Assembly (NCBI GenBank): GCA_015904075.1
Contig: JABMDH010000063.1
Span: forward strand, 6,401-15,897
Direction of reading: 5' to 3'
Origin: Nitrospira sp.
GTDB taxonomy: Bacteria; Nitrospirota; Nitrospiria; Nitrospirales; Nitrospiraceae
Length of the DNA stretch: 9,497 nucleotides
Positions 1 through 6,576 of the stretch are shown here, piece after piece. Position numbers and translations under genes: made by a program. Positions within the stretch are counted from its first letter, which is position 1, and each line of letters opens with the position of its first letter. The notes below the pieces were generated by a model. The model did no database searches. It saw only the letters and a list, made by a program, of their open reading frames with translations, and was not told where the DNA came from.

Positions 1-717
1 GTCGTCTCCGTGCAAACCGGACGCCTGAGTCGCTTCCAGATGGTTCGGCGTCATCACGGTGACGCCCTTATAGTATCCAAAATGTTCCACCTTCGGATCG
101 ACAATGACCGGAACTTTTCGCAAGGCGGCCAGCCTGGTGATATCGGACATCAACGATGCAGATACGACACCTTTGGCATAGTCAGAAATCACCACACAGG
201 ACAGTTCTCTCAATCGCGACTCGACATACTGAACGATTCTACGCTGGAACGCCGGCTTCAGTTCGTGCCGCCCTTCGACATCGTACCGGACGATCTGCTG
301 ATTATGCGCGATCACCCGGCTTTTCCTCGTCGTCGGACGGTCGTGATCGATCACCACGCCTCCACGCCCGGAACGTCTCGTCCCCAACTCCTTCATCAGC
401 AGCCGCCCGCTTTCATCCGCACCGATCACCCCGCAAAGATCGGCCTTCCCGCCCAACGCCAAAATATTGTTGAACACGTTGGCGGCGCCGCCGAGCCGCA
501 AGGACTCGGACTCGACGTGTACGACAGGGACCGGCGCTTCCGGAGAAATCCGGCTCACCCTCCCCATCACATAATGATCGAGAATCAGGTCTCCCACGAC
601 AAGGACGGATGCCTGGGGAAACCGCTGGATATACTGCCGGAGCACCTGCGGCGTCGGCGGCTGATTCCGGCTGCCCGCTTCACCCGTCGCGGCAGAAGAC
701 TTCACGCCGGCTTTCAT
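1..717 (-). CDS. hldE: D-glycero-beta-D-manno-heptose-7-phosphate kinase (RfaE1/HldE kinase domain), 3' end outside window
   Basis: PfkB/ribokinase-family sugar kinase, 239 codons visible with the C-terminus beyond base 1. RfaE1-type enzymes phosphorylate heptose-7-phosphate at C1 in the cytoplasm, in ADP-heptose synthesis for LPS inner core. Visible signatures: VLVVGDLILDHY at about residues 38-49, RISPEAPVPVV at about 55-65, and LGGAANVFNN at about 75-84, the usual substrate-side motifs. SDYAKGVV lies near 178-185, and VDPK followed by MTPNHLEA lies near the cut end. About 35 poorly conserved residues precede the domain. The start is ATG at 717-715, overlapping the lepB stop as ATGA, with AAAGGA five bases upstream. 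This makes it the third gene of the lepA-lepB operon. Whether a C-terminal nucleotidyltransferase domain (bifunctional HldE) follows cannot be seen; a stand-alone RfaE1 kinase is equally possible. Confidence 0.85.
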   Translation of the reverse strand, partial: MKAGVKSSAATGEAGSRNQPPTPQVLRQYIQRFPQASVLVVGDLILDHYVMGRVSRISPEAPVPVVHVESESLRLGGAANVFNNILALGGKADLCGVIGADESGRLLMKELGTRRSGRGGVVIDHDRPTTRKSRVIAHNQQIVRYDVEGRHELKPAFQRRIVQYVESRLRELSCVVISDYAKGVVSASLMSDITRLAALRKVPVIVDPKVEHFGYYKGVTVMTPNHLEATQASGLHGDD

Positions 718-1487
718 TGGATTCCTTTGGCGAATCGTTCCCATCGAACCCACTCCGTCCAGTTGCCCTGCCCGCTCCACGACCAATAAATCCGGAACGC
801 TTTGCCCCGGATTTTCTCTTCCCGCACATACCCCCAGAACCGGCTGTCGAGACTTTGGTCGCGATTGTCGCCCATGACGAAATACGACCCTTCGGGAACC
901 GTGACCGGCCCGAAATTGTCGCGTGAATTGATCGTACTGTCGATAATGCCGGGATCGATGCGCTGTGTAAAGGCCTTGTCATCGAGAGGCTGCCCGTTGA
1001 CGAATACCACTTTATTGCGCAGCTGCACCGTATCACCGGGAGTCCCGACAATGCGTTTAATAAAGTCCTTTTCCTCATCTTCCGGAAAGCGGAACACGAT
1101 GACATCCCCGCGCTGCGGCTTTCCAAACTCGATCACCGTCGTGGACGTATAACAATTGACCGGTGGCACACTCCATTGAGGCTTGCAGTCGGTCGGCCAC
1201 TGAAACCCATACGACAGCTTGCTCACTAAAATATGGTCGCCGATCAGCAAGGTCGGAATCATTGAACCGGAGGGAATCTTGAACGCCTGCACCACGAACA
1301 CCCGAATGGCAAAGGCCAGCACAATGGCCACGACAATGGCTTCCGCATATTCCCGAAAAATCGACTTCTGCCCGGCCTGATCGGCCTTCCGTTCGGACAC
1401 CGTGGCCCCGGACACCGGCACTGGTGGCTCTCCGGCAGAAGAACCGGACAGCTTCTCGATGTTGGCCCGGTTCGGATCCGCACTCAT
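714..1487 (-). CDS. lepB: Signal peptidase I
   Basis: Type I signal peptidase (S26 family), 257 aa. It cleaves signal peptides from exported preproteins at the outer face of the cytoplasmic membrane. Residues 1-45 are a polar cytoplasmic tail, and 49-68 form the single membrane segment. The catalytic serine motif [10 protein letters not shown] follows, with Ser75 matching E. coli Ser90. The general-base lysine is Lys144 in [11 protein letters not shown], matching E. coli Lys145. Box [15 protein letters not shown], is at about 206-219. Two cysteines, Cys101 and Cys112, lie in an insertion after the LSYGF segment and could form a periplasmic disulfide (inference). The C-terminus is rich in tryptophan. 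The ATG overlaps the lepA stop as ATGA and the stop overlaps the next ATG the same way, so translation is probably coupled. All key residues are present. Confidence 0.96.
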   Translation of the reverse strand: MSADPNRANIEKLSGSSAGEPPVPVSGATVSERKADQAGQKSIFREYAEAIVVAIVLAFAIRVFVVQAFKIPSGSMIPTLLIGDHILVSKLSYGFQWPTDCKPQWSVPPVNCYTSTTVIEFGKPQRGDVIVFRFPEDEEKDFIKRIVGTPGDTVQLRNKVVFVNGQPLDDKAFTQRIDPGIIDSTINSRDNFGPVTVPEGSYFVMGDNRDQSLDSRFWGYVREEKIRGKAFRIYWSWSGQGNWTEWVRWERFAKGIQ

Positions 1488-3283
1488 TCGTCACCGACTT
1501 TCAAAATCGCCAGGAACGCTTCCTGCGGCACTTCGACGCTCCCGACGGCTTTCATGCGTTTCTTGCCTTCCTTCTGTTTTTCGAGCAATTTCCGTTTCCG
1601 TGAAATGTCGCCGCCGTAACACTTGGCCAGGACGTTCTTCTTCATCGCCCCGATCGTTTCACGCGCAACGATCTTGCTTCCGATCGCCGCTTGTATGGCG
1701 ATCTCATACATCTGCCGGGGGATGAGTTCCTTCATTTTCTCCGCCAGCTGGCGCCCGCGCTGCACCGACCGGTCTTTATGGGTGATAAAGGACAAGGCAT
1801 CGACCGTTTCCCCGTTCAAGAGAATGTCGAGCCGCACGAGCTCGGAGTTCCGATAGCCGAGCAGCTCATAGTCCAGCGAGGCATAGCCCTGAGTGCGGGA
1901 CTTCAGTTTATCGTAAAAATCGAGAATGACTTCGTTCAGCGGCATCTCGTAACTGATCATCACACGGGTCGGATCGAGAAATTGCATGCTCCGCTGAATC
2001 CCGCGCCGCTCCTGGCACAGCTGGAGAATCGCGCCCATGTACCGCTCCGGCGTGATGATCGAGGCCAGAATGAACGGCTCCTCGAAGGACTCGATGCTGC
2101 TGGGAGGAGGCAATTGCGATGGATTATTAACCTCCAGCACCTCGCCTTTGGTCGTCAACAGACGATAGACCACCGTCGGCGCGGTCGTGAGCAGTGTCAG
2201 ATTATACTCGCGCTCGAGCCGCTCCTGAATGATCTCCATATGGAGCAATCCCAGGAAGCCGCACCGGAAACCGAATCCCAATGCCAGCGATGTCTCCGGC
2301 TCATAGACGAACGACGAGTCGTTCAATCGAAGCTTGACCAACGCATCGCGCAGATCTTCATACCGGGCCGTGTCGGTGGGATAGAGTCCGCAGAAGACCA
2401 GGGGCTTCACTTCCTTGTAGCCGGGGAAGGGCGCACTGGTCGGCGTCACCGCATCCGTGAGCGTATCACCGATCTTCACATCGGCGACTTCCCGCATATT
2501 GGCACAGAGGTATCCGACTTCACCGGTAAGGAGCTCGGTCTTTTTGGTCCGCTTGGGCGTGAATTGCCCGACTTCCATGACTTCGAACGTCCGGTCGTTC
2601 GACATGACCTTGATCTTCATCCCGGGCCGAATCGATCCGTCCACCAGTCTCGTCAGCACGATCACGCCCTGATAATTATCAAACCAGGAGTCGAAAATGA
2701 GCGCCTTGAGCGGCGCCTGAGGATTGCCGGTCGGCGGAGGAATCCGCGCGATCACCGCCTCCAACACCTCCGGCACACCCTTGCCGTCCTTGGCGCTGAT
2801 CGGCATGGCATCGGTGGCATCCAGTTGAAGCACCTCAGCAATCGAGTGTTTCGTTCCCTCAACATCCGCGCTTGCCAAATCGATCTTATTGATGACCGGG
2901 ATAATGGTGAGGTTGTTGGCCATCGCCAGATTGACATTGGCAATCGTCTGGGCCTGGACTCCCTGGGTGGCATCAACCAGCAAGAGTGCCCCCTCGCACG
3001 CGGCAAGACTCCGCGAGACTTCATACGTGAAATCGACATGCCCCGGCGTATCGATCAAATGTAAGGCGTAGGTCTTCCCGTCTTTGGCTCTATACCGGAT
3101 CGCCACTGCATGGGCCTTGATCGTAATACCACGTTCCCGTTCAAGGTCCATGGCATCAAGGATCTGCTCTTTGGCCTCTCGGGCCGTGACAGCACCAGTG
3201 GCTTCGAGGAACCGGTCAGCGAGGGTTGATTTGCCGTGATCGATATGCGCGATAATCGAGAAATTGCGTATAAGGCTTTGCAA
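1484..3283 (-). CDS. lepA: Elongation factor 4 (LepA), ribosome back-translocating GTPase
   Basis: Complete 599-aa LepA/EF4, the same length as the E. coli protein. It is a ribosome-associated translational GTPase linked to back-translocation, ribosome assembly and initiation. G1 is AHIDHGKST (residues 12-20), G3 is DTPGH (78-82) and G4 is NKID (132-135). The LepA-specific stretch [20 protein letters not shown] sits in the middle of the protein. The C-terminal domain carries the family hallmark [20 protein letters not shown], then [13 protein letters not shown] at the end. The start is TTG: the in-frame stop TAG lies two codons upstream, no ATG fits, and the family N-terminus [13 protein letters not shown] begins at residue 6. 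AAGAG about seven bases upstream is a likely ribosome binding site. It is the first gene of the lepA-lepB-hldE operon and has a consensus promoter just upstream. Confidence 0.98.
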   Translation of the reverse strand: MQSLIRNFSIIAHIDHGKSTLADRFLEATGAVTAREAKEQILDAMDLERERGITIKAHAVAIRYRAKDGKTYALHLIDTPGHVDFTYEVSRSLAACEGALLLVDATQGVQAQTIANVNLAMANNLTIIPVINKIDLASADVEGTKHSIAEVLQLDATDAMPISAKDGKGVPEVLEAVIARIPPPTGNPQAPLKALIFDSWFDNYQGVIVLTRLVDGSIRPGMKIKVMSNDRTFEVMEVGQFTPKRTKKTELLTGEVGYLCANMREVADVKIGDTLTDAVTPTSAPFPGYKEVKPLVFCGLYPTDTARYEDLRDALVKLRLNDSSFVYEPETSLALGFGFRCGFLGLLHMEIIQERLEREYNLTLLTTAPTVVYRLLTTKGEVLEVNNPSQLPPPSSIESFEEPFILASIITPERYMGAILQLCQERRGIQRSMQFLDPTRVMISYEMPLNEVILDFYDKLKSRTQGYASLDYELLGYRNSELVRLDILLNGETVDALSFITHKDRSVQRGRQLAEKMKELIPRQMYEIAIQAAIGSKIVARETIGAMKKNVLAKCYGGDISRKRKLLEKQKEGKKRMKAVGSVEVPQEAFLAILKVGDE

Positions 3284-3312
3284 ATCCTAGCTCTTTTCTA
3301 AAAAATCGGTTC

Positions 3313-3341
3313 ATTATAGTAACTGCCTCCCAGGTTGTCAA
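3313..3341 (-). promoter_or_regulatory. Consensus sigma-70 promoter for lepA-lepB-hldE
   Basis: On the minus strand the -35 is TTGACA (3341-3336) and the -10 is TATAAT (3318-3313), with a spacer of exactly 17 bases. Both hexamers match the consensus completely. The expected transcription start is near 3306, giving a leader of only about 20-25 bases before the TTG start of lepA. The location directly upstream of the operon supports function; actual use is inferred. Confidence 0.85.
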
Positions 3342-3363
3342 AGAAATCGCCCCCCCGTATAAT
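3335..3363 (+). promoter_or_regulatory. Divergent sigma-70-like promoter sharing the lepA -35 site
   Basis: On the plus strand TTGTCA (3335-3340) and TATAAT (3358-3363) are separated by exactly 17 bases. The -35 matches five of six consensus bases and the -10 matches all six. The -35 occupies the same bases as the lepA -35, because TTGTCAA read backwards is TTGACAA. Transcripts would start near 3370 and run through the heptamer repeats towards the 50-codon ORF and the bioA remnant. It may once have driven a plus-strand gene that is now gone. The spacer contains a run of seven Cs. Confidence 0.6.
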
Positions 3364-3381
3364 CCGCCCCGCACTAGACAT

Positions 3382-3496
3382 CGTTTCTCGTCATACGTCA
3401 ACCGTCAACCGAAAGAAGAATGCTCGTCACTTATCACTTTTCCCAACGGATGACAGTTGACGTCTCCCTTCCCGCGCTTGACGAATGACGCTTGAC
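3382..3496. repeat. Degenerate heptamer repeat block with inverted arms
   Basis: Units of seven bases occur in register. On the left they read CGTTTCT, CGTCATA, CGTCAAC, CGTCAAC (3382-3409), then CGTCACT, TATCACT (3425-3438). On the right the complementary sense appears as GGATGAC, AGTTGAC (3448-3461) and GCTTGAC, GAATGAC, GCTTGAC (3476-3496). Bases 3393-3411 and 3447-3465 form an imperfect inverted repeat, pairing 16 of 19 positions around a 35-base loop. The gene-free stretch 3284-3603 otherwise contains only the two promoters and the 50-codon ORF. The pattern suggests a dispersed intergenic element; its function is unknown. Confidence 0.7.
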
Positions 3497-3637
3497 GGCT
3501 TCACTCTCGAAGGCAGGTCTGCTGATGGAAGCATTCATATCGAGGCATCAGCAGCACAGGGCCTGAAACTCACCGTTGATGCAAGCGTAACCATCAGCAG
3601 CGAACCGGCGGCTATATGCCGTTGGCGGCAACTGTGA
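3485..3637 (+). CDS. Unrecognised 50-codon ORF, doubtful
   Basis: An ATG at 3485 opens a 50-residue frame ending in TGA at 3635-3637. Residues about 14-40 alternate polar and hydrophobic residues (SIHIEASA, LKLTVDASVTIS), which would suit beta strands. The last ten residues are bioA sequence read in the wrong frame. The ATG lies inside the heptamer repeats and has no clear ribosome binding site, and an in-frame TGA lies just upstream at 3479-3481. It could be a chance ORF, or the tail of a gene joined to the bioA remnant at about 3604. I do not recognise the family. Confidence 0.2.
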   Translation: MTLDGFTLEGRSADGSIHIEASAAQGLKLTVDASVTISSEPAAICRWRQL

Positions 3638-4119
3638 CGACCGATGAAATCTATCAGGCCTTTCTCGGAAACTACGAAGAATTCAAATCCTTCTTCCATG
3701 GTCACAGCTACACCGGCAATCCACTCGGCTGCGCCCTGGCCCTGGCCAATCTCCAGGTCTTTCGGACGGAAAAGACGCTGAGTCAACTGCGCCCGAAGAT
3801 CACAGCGCTCAGGAAATTGCTGCGTCCACTTGAACAACTGAATCACGTCGGCGACATTCGTCAGCAGGGATTCATGGCGGGGATCGAATTGGTGCAAGAT
3901 CGATCGACGAAAGCGCCGTTTCCTCTCGCAGCCAGAGTCGGCCACAACGTCGCCATGGAGGCCCGCCGCCGTGGCCTGCTCCTCCGTCCCATCGGCAACG
4001 TCATCATCCTCGTCCCACCCCTCAGCACCTCGCTTCCGGAACTCACACGCATGGTTGAAATTCTAAGGGAAGCCATTGAAACAGTTACCCCTCTCATAAC
4101 GACCGCTATCAGCTCATGA
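3604..4119 (+). pseudogene. bioA: BioA (adenosylmethionine-8-amino-7-oxononanoate aminotransferase) C-terminal remnant
   Basis: Homology begins abruptly at TGGYMPLAATVTTDEIY (3604 onward) and runs to a normal BioA C-terminus, about 172 residues of an expected ~430-450. BioA is a PLP-dependent class III aminotransferase that makes 7,8-diaminopelargonate in biotin synthesis. Recognisable parts are FFHGHSYTGNPLGCALALAN, HVGDIRQQGFMAGIEL, EARRRGLLLRPIGNVIILVPPL, and the final helix. The residues just before TGGY should be the SKG(I/L) segment carrying the PLP-binding lysine. They are absent: the upstream frame reads unrelated residues and meets TGA at 3577-3579. The earliest in-frame ATG is at 3616. 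Without the cofactor lysine and the N-terminal half, any product would be inactive as an aminotransferase. The remnant has no other biotin gene beside it and is opposite in strand to both flanking operons. A broken join in assembly is the alternative to a true pseudogene. Confidence 0.85.
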
Positions 4120-4127
4120 TCGGATGA

Positions 4128-4760
4128 ATGATGAGGGTGTATGAGCACAGCGACGCCGACTCTCTGAGCCCGCGATCGCACCCATGGCTCGACGCAGAAT
4201 CCGATCCGACCTGCAGATATTACGATTTTAAAACCAGGCCGGAACTCATCCGGTCATCCTTGGAAGATCTACAGCAGTGGACTGCCTACCCTGCGATCGA
4301 AACGTTCTATCAACTCCTGGAGTGACTCAATGGTTCCGACTCAATCTTTGAGTCGAACGATTCTGCCTTCAGCGGTGCTACTACTACCGGCACTCCGGCC
4401 TCCGAGCCTCTGTAATGTTCCGGCCGCCTGATGATTTTGTACCGGGATCTCGCCGTGAATACCTCACGTGAGCAGATGCACTGGCTGGCCGATACCACCG
4501 CAACGGTCTTGAGCGAAACCGATTCAATGTTTGAAGGAGGCGCCGTCGCCGCCACGATCGTGCCTACGCAATTCATTGCCCTGCCTGGTCCGCCGGAGCG
4601 TCAGCGCGGGCACCAGCTCATGCTGTCATTTTGGGCATGGGGTGAAACCGAAACCGAGATCATGAGCCACCTCGATCGCATCTTTCAGAATCTGACCGGC
4701 GCACTTCACAGCGCGTCCAATGAGATCCGCCGCTCACCATCTGCCGCCAGCCGGCAATAA
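4128..4760 (+). pseudogene. Unrecognised gene interrupted by two in-frame stops
   Basis: One frame runs from ATG 4128 to TAA 4758-4760 and is broken only by TGA (4323-4325) and TAA (4413-4415). Part one (65 residues) has the polar, aromatic-rich segment CRYYDFKTRPELIRSSLEDL. Between the stops lies a Ser/Thr/Ala-rich linker. The last part (from 4431, 109 residues) has LMILYRDLAVNT, WLADTTATVLSETDSM, VPTQFIALPGPPERQRGHQL and LSFWAWGETETEIM. Codon use looks coding throughout. TGG to TGA and CAA to TAA, single transitions, would explain the stops and would restore about 210 residues. No signal peptide, membrane segment or known domain was recognised. It starts nine bases after the bioA remnant and ends tail to tail with the DUF62 gene. 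Alternatively, the two ends could be separate short genes. Confidence 0.5.
4337..4355. repeat. 8-bp perfect hairpin between the two stops
   Basis: CGACTCAA (4337-4344) and TTGAGTCG (4348-4355) are perfect inverted copies around the three-base loop TCT. An extra direct copy of GACTCAAT lies at 4324-4331, across the first stop codon. No T-run follows on either strand, so it does not look like an intrinsic terminator. Confidence 0.45.
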
Positions 4761-4791
4761 CGTACTCTGAGATCGGCCTGTGGCGCGCCGG

Positions 4792-5643
4792 TCAACACAG
4801 CCGCACTTCTTCACCCACACCGATTTGCAAATGCCGGGCTGCGCTCTGCTGATCCACAAAGATTTCCAGCTTGCCGGAGCTATTGATCAGCGCGGCGGGA
4901 CTGTCGAGTGTGCCCTGGCTGTAACTGGTGACCAGGCCTTGGATAATACAGGTCCCGACGTGTATCTCCGGATGCGGCTGCCCGGCAGTTTCCAACCACT
5001 CCCGCACATTCGCGGCGGTAATGTTCGTGATCAAATTGCCGAATCGATCGACATACTCGATTTGTCCAATCAGCATCCCGTCTTGCGTGATCGGAAACGC
5101 GAGTGGAAGGAGAACAGGGTCATCGATGACGCGTCCAAACGATGACGTCGGCTCTCCCATCGCAAGCCAGGCAGCCGCCGGGGAAAAGAGATCCCGCCCA
5201 TCGAAGGTCGCCCCTTCGGATGGGAGACGATACAGGACGTTCTCGATCTGCCTGACTTCGGCATCACGCTCGTCCCACAGAACCCGTGTAAGCAATCCAT
5301 TATCCGGGGCCAGAAAATACTGCCGCGACGTGGTGACCAGAAGCGATCGCCTGGCGCTTCCCACACCGGGATCCACGACGACAACGTGGATCGTTCCCTC
5401 CTCAAAATATTGGTGGCACGAAGCGATCACGTAGGCCGCTTCTTCGATTCCATGGGGAACAATCTGGTGAGACAGATCGACGATGCGGGCTTCGGAGTGA
5501 ATCGAGAGGATGACCCCCTTCATGCTCGCCACAAAACTATCGCGAGAGCCGAAGTCGGTCAAGAGCGTGATCAGGGGACGCGCCGGCGCCACACCGGCGG
5601 GCCATTTAAAGAGTTTTCTATCAGAATGAAAACGAGACGCCAT
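4792..5643 (-). CDS. S-adenosyl-L-methionine hydroxide adenosyltransferase family protein (DUF62)
   Basis: DUF62 / SAM hydroxide adenosyltransferase family (PF01887), 283 aa, full length. Known members hydrolyse SAM to adenosine and methionine; relatives use chloride or fluoride. Motifs in order: ITLLTDFGSRDSFVASMKG (residues 25-43), VVVVDPGVGSARR (87-99), FLAPDNGLL (110-118), ATFDGRDLFSPAAAWLA (145-161), and YVDRFGNLITN (197-207) opening the C-terminal beta domain. Asp91 and Arg98 match the first two members of the Asp-Arg-His triad described for DUF62 hydrolases. The third, normally His in TFHGRD, is Asp148 here (codon GAT), so activity may be altered. The start is ATG 5643, with a weak ribosome binding site; about 24 residues precede the conserved domain, so a later start is possible. 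It lies 44 bases behind greA in the same direction. Confidence 0.9.
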   Translation of the reverse strand: MASRFHSDRKLFKWPAGVAPARPLITLLTDFGSRDSFVASMKGVILSIHSEARIVDLSHQIVPHGIEEAAYVIASCHQYFEEGTIHVVVVDPGVGSARRSLLVTTSRQYFLAPDNGLLTRVLWDERDAEVRQIENVLYRLPSEGATFDGRDLFSPAAAWLAMGEPTSSFGRVIDDPVLLPLAFPITQDGMLIGQIEYVDRFGNLITNITAANVREWLETAGQPHPEIHVGTCIIQGLVTSYSQGTLDSPAALINSSGKLEIFVDQQSAARHLQIGVGEEVRLC

Positions 5644-5648
5644 GAGCG

Positions 5649-5683
5649 GTCACTTCGTCGCTCGTCGTTCGTGACGTGTATGT
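5649..5683. repeat. Second heptamer repeat tract, between greA and the DUF62 gene
   Basis: The 44-base gap contains GTCACTT, CGTCGCT, CGTCGTT, CGTGACG, TGTATGT on the plus strand, a seven-base period (5649-5683). The units resemble those near 3382-3496 in their CGTC/GACG core. It occupies most of the greA-DUF62 spacer and may affect the second gene's ribosome binding site. Probably another copy of the same dispersed element family (inference). Confidence 0.55.
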
Positions 5684-5687
5684 GAAA

Positions 5688-6107
5688 CTAGAGTTCCTCA
5701 AATTTGATCTCGACGACCTCATATTCGACGACCTTGACCGGAGTTTTCACTTCAACGAAGTCTCCCACTCGTTTGCCGATTAATGCCCGTCCGACCGGTG
5801 ATTGGACGGAGATTTTGTTGAATTTCATATCGGCTTCGTCTTGGCCGACCAACGTATAATGCTTCTTCGCCTGTGACTCTTGTTCGATCACTGAAACCGT
5901 CGCGCCGAAGACAACTGTTTCCGTGGTTCGGCCCGTGATTTCGATGATACGAGCATCGGCCAATTTGCTTTGCAATTCGACAATGCGCGACTCGATGAAA
6001 CCCTGACGTTCCTTGGCCGCATCGTACTCGGCGTTTTCGCTCAGATCGCCATGGGCGCGCGCTTCGGCAATGGCTTCAATATTCTTCGCCCGCTCAACTT
6101 TGCGCAA
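5688..6107 (-). CDS. greA: Transcription elongation factor GreA, 5'-truncated
   Basis: GreA binds the RNA polymerase secondary channel and stimulates cleavage of backtracked transcripts. The open frame from TTG 6107 gives 139 residues. Clear homology starts slightly upstream at ELDRL (6119), equal to about E. coli GreA residue 17. The coiled-coil motif [20 protein letters not shown] keeps the acidic tip residues (D and E of GDLSENAEY) needed for cleavage. The C-terminal FKBP-like domain is complete: [49 protein letters not shown]. The first ~16 residues, with the native start and ribosome binding site, are replaced by carB sequence in a different frame. Translation could restart at TTG 6107 with a shortened first helix, but no good binding site is visible. 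Treat as a broken or misassembled gene whose coding core is intact. Confidence 0.85.
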   Translation of the reverse strand: MRKVERAKNIEAIAEARAHGDLSENAEYDAAKERQGFIESRIVELQSKLADARIIEITGRTTETVVFGATVSVIEQESQAKKHYTLVGQDEADMKFNKISVQSPVGRALIGKRVGDFVEVKTPVKVVEYEVVEIKFEEL

Positions 6108-6568
6108 GCGATCCAGTTCTGTGCCGTGCCGCTTTTGGGCACGCGCAAGCCGATCCGCTGCATTGCCAGCTTGAAGGCTTCCCGGTCCTCCGCCTTATGG
6201 ATCGCTTCGGCCGAGGCGCCGATGAGCCGGACACCGTATTTCTCCAACACGCCGCGTTTGACCAATCCCATGGTCGCGTTCAGCGCCGTTTGTCCCCCCA
6301 TCGTCGGCAACAAGGCATCGGGCCTCTCACGCTCGATCACGTTCTCGACGACATCCAGCGTAATCGGCTCCACATAGGTACGGTCCGCCATCTCCGGATC
6401 GGTCATGATCGTAGCTGGATTGCTGTTGATGAGGATGACCCGATACCCTTCCTCTTTGAGAGCTTTACATGCCTGTGTGCCTGAATAGTCGAATTCACAG
6501 GCCTGGCCGATAACAATCGGGCCGGACCCGATCATGAGAATGGAGCGGATGTCTGTGCGTTTTGGCAT
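6041..6568 (-). pseudogene. carB: Carbamoyl-phosphate synthase large subunit, N-terminal fragment only
   Basis: CarB makes carbamoyl phosphate from CarA-released ammonia, bicarbonate and ATP for arginine and pyrimidine synthesis; normal length is about 1,070 aa. Residues 1-149 align colinearly with E. coli Car[95 protein letters not shown]. This covers the pre-ATP-grasp domain and only the edge of the first ATP-grasp domain. From about 6125 the frame reads greA in the wrong frame and stops at 6041. Both ATP-grasp units, the oligomerisation domain and the allosteric domain are missing, so the product cannot function. The start is ATG 6568, with AGGA overlapping the stop of the M48 gene. Either a ~2.8-kb deletion or an assembly error. 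Confidence 0.92.
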
Positions 6569-6571
6569 ATG

Positions 6572-6576
6572 TTCCT
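6572..6576 (-). promoter_or_regulatory. Ribosome binding site of carB overlapping the upstream stop
   Basis: AGGAA on the minus strand overlaps the TAG stop of the M48 peptidase gene and lies three bases before the carB ATG (AGGA four bases). This supports start 6568 and suggests coupled translation. Confidence 0.55.

Noticed and set aside
10..789. Plus-strand open frame of 259 codons at the left edge
   Set aside because: It is antisense to the heptose kinase and the lepB end, whose minus-strand frames carry real motifs.
1691..3064. Long plus-strand open frame (457 codons) opposite lepA
   Set aside because: It is antisense to the fully conserved LepA, its composition is rich in His and Arg, and it matches no family; a shadow of lepA codon bias.
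3216..3401. Minus-strand 61-codon frame reading into lepA
   Set aside because: It runs through the lepA promoter elements and into lepA in the wrong frame; no family resemblance.
3382..3496. CRISPR array
   Set aside because: Units are seven bases, degenerate, without regular spacers, and occur in both orientations.
3535..3945. Minus-strand 136-codon frame
   Set aside because: Antisense to the bioA remnant, whose plus-strand translation is clearly homologous to BioA.
4761..4791. Bidirectional terminator between the convergent genes
   Set aside because: No stem longer than about four base pairs and no T-run could be found in the 31-base gap.
6041..6568. A true CarB-GreA fusion or programmed frameshift
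   Set aside because: The two parts are in different frames, the fusion removes both catalytic halves of CarB and the GreA start, and no slippery sequence is evident at the seam.
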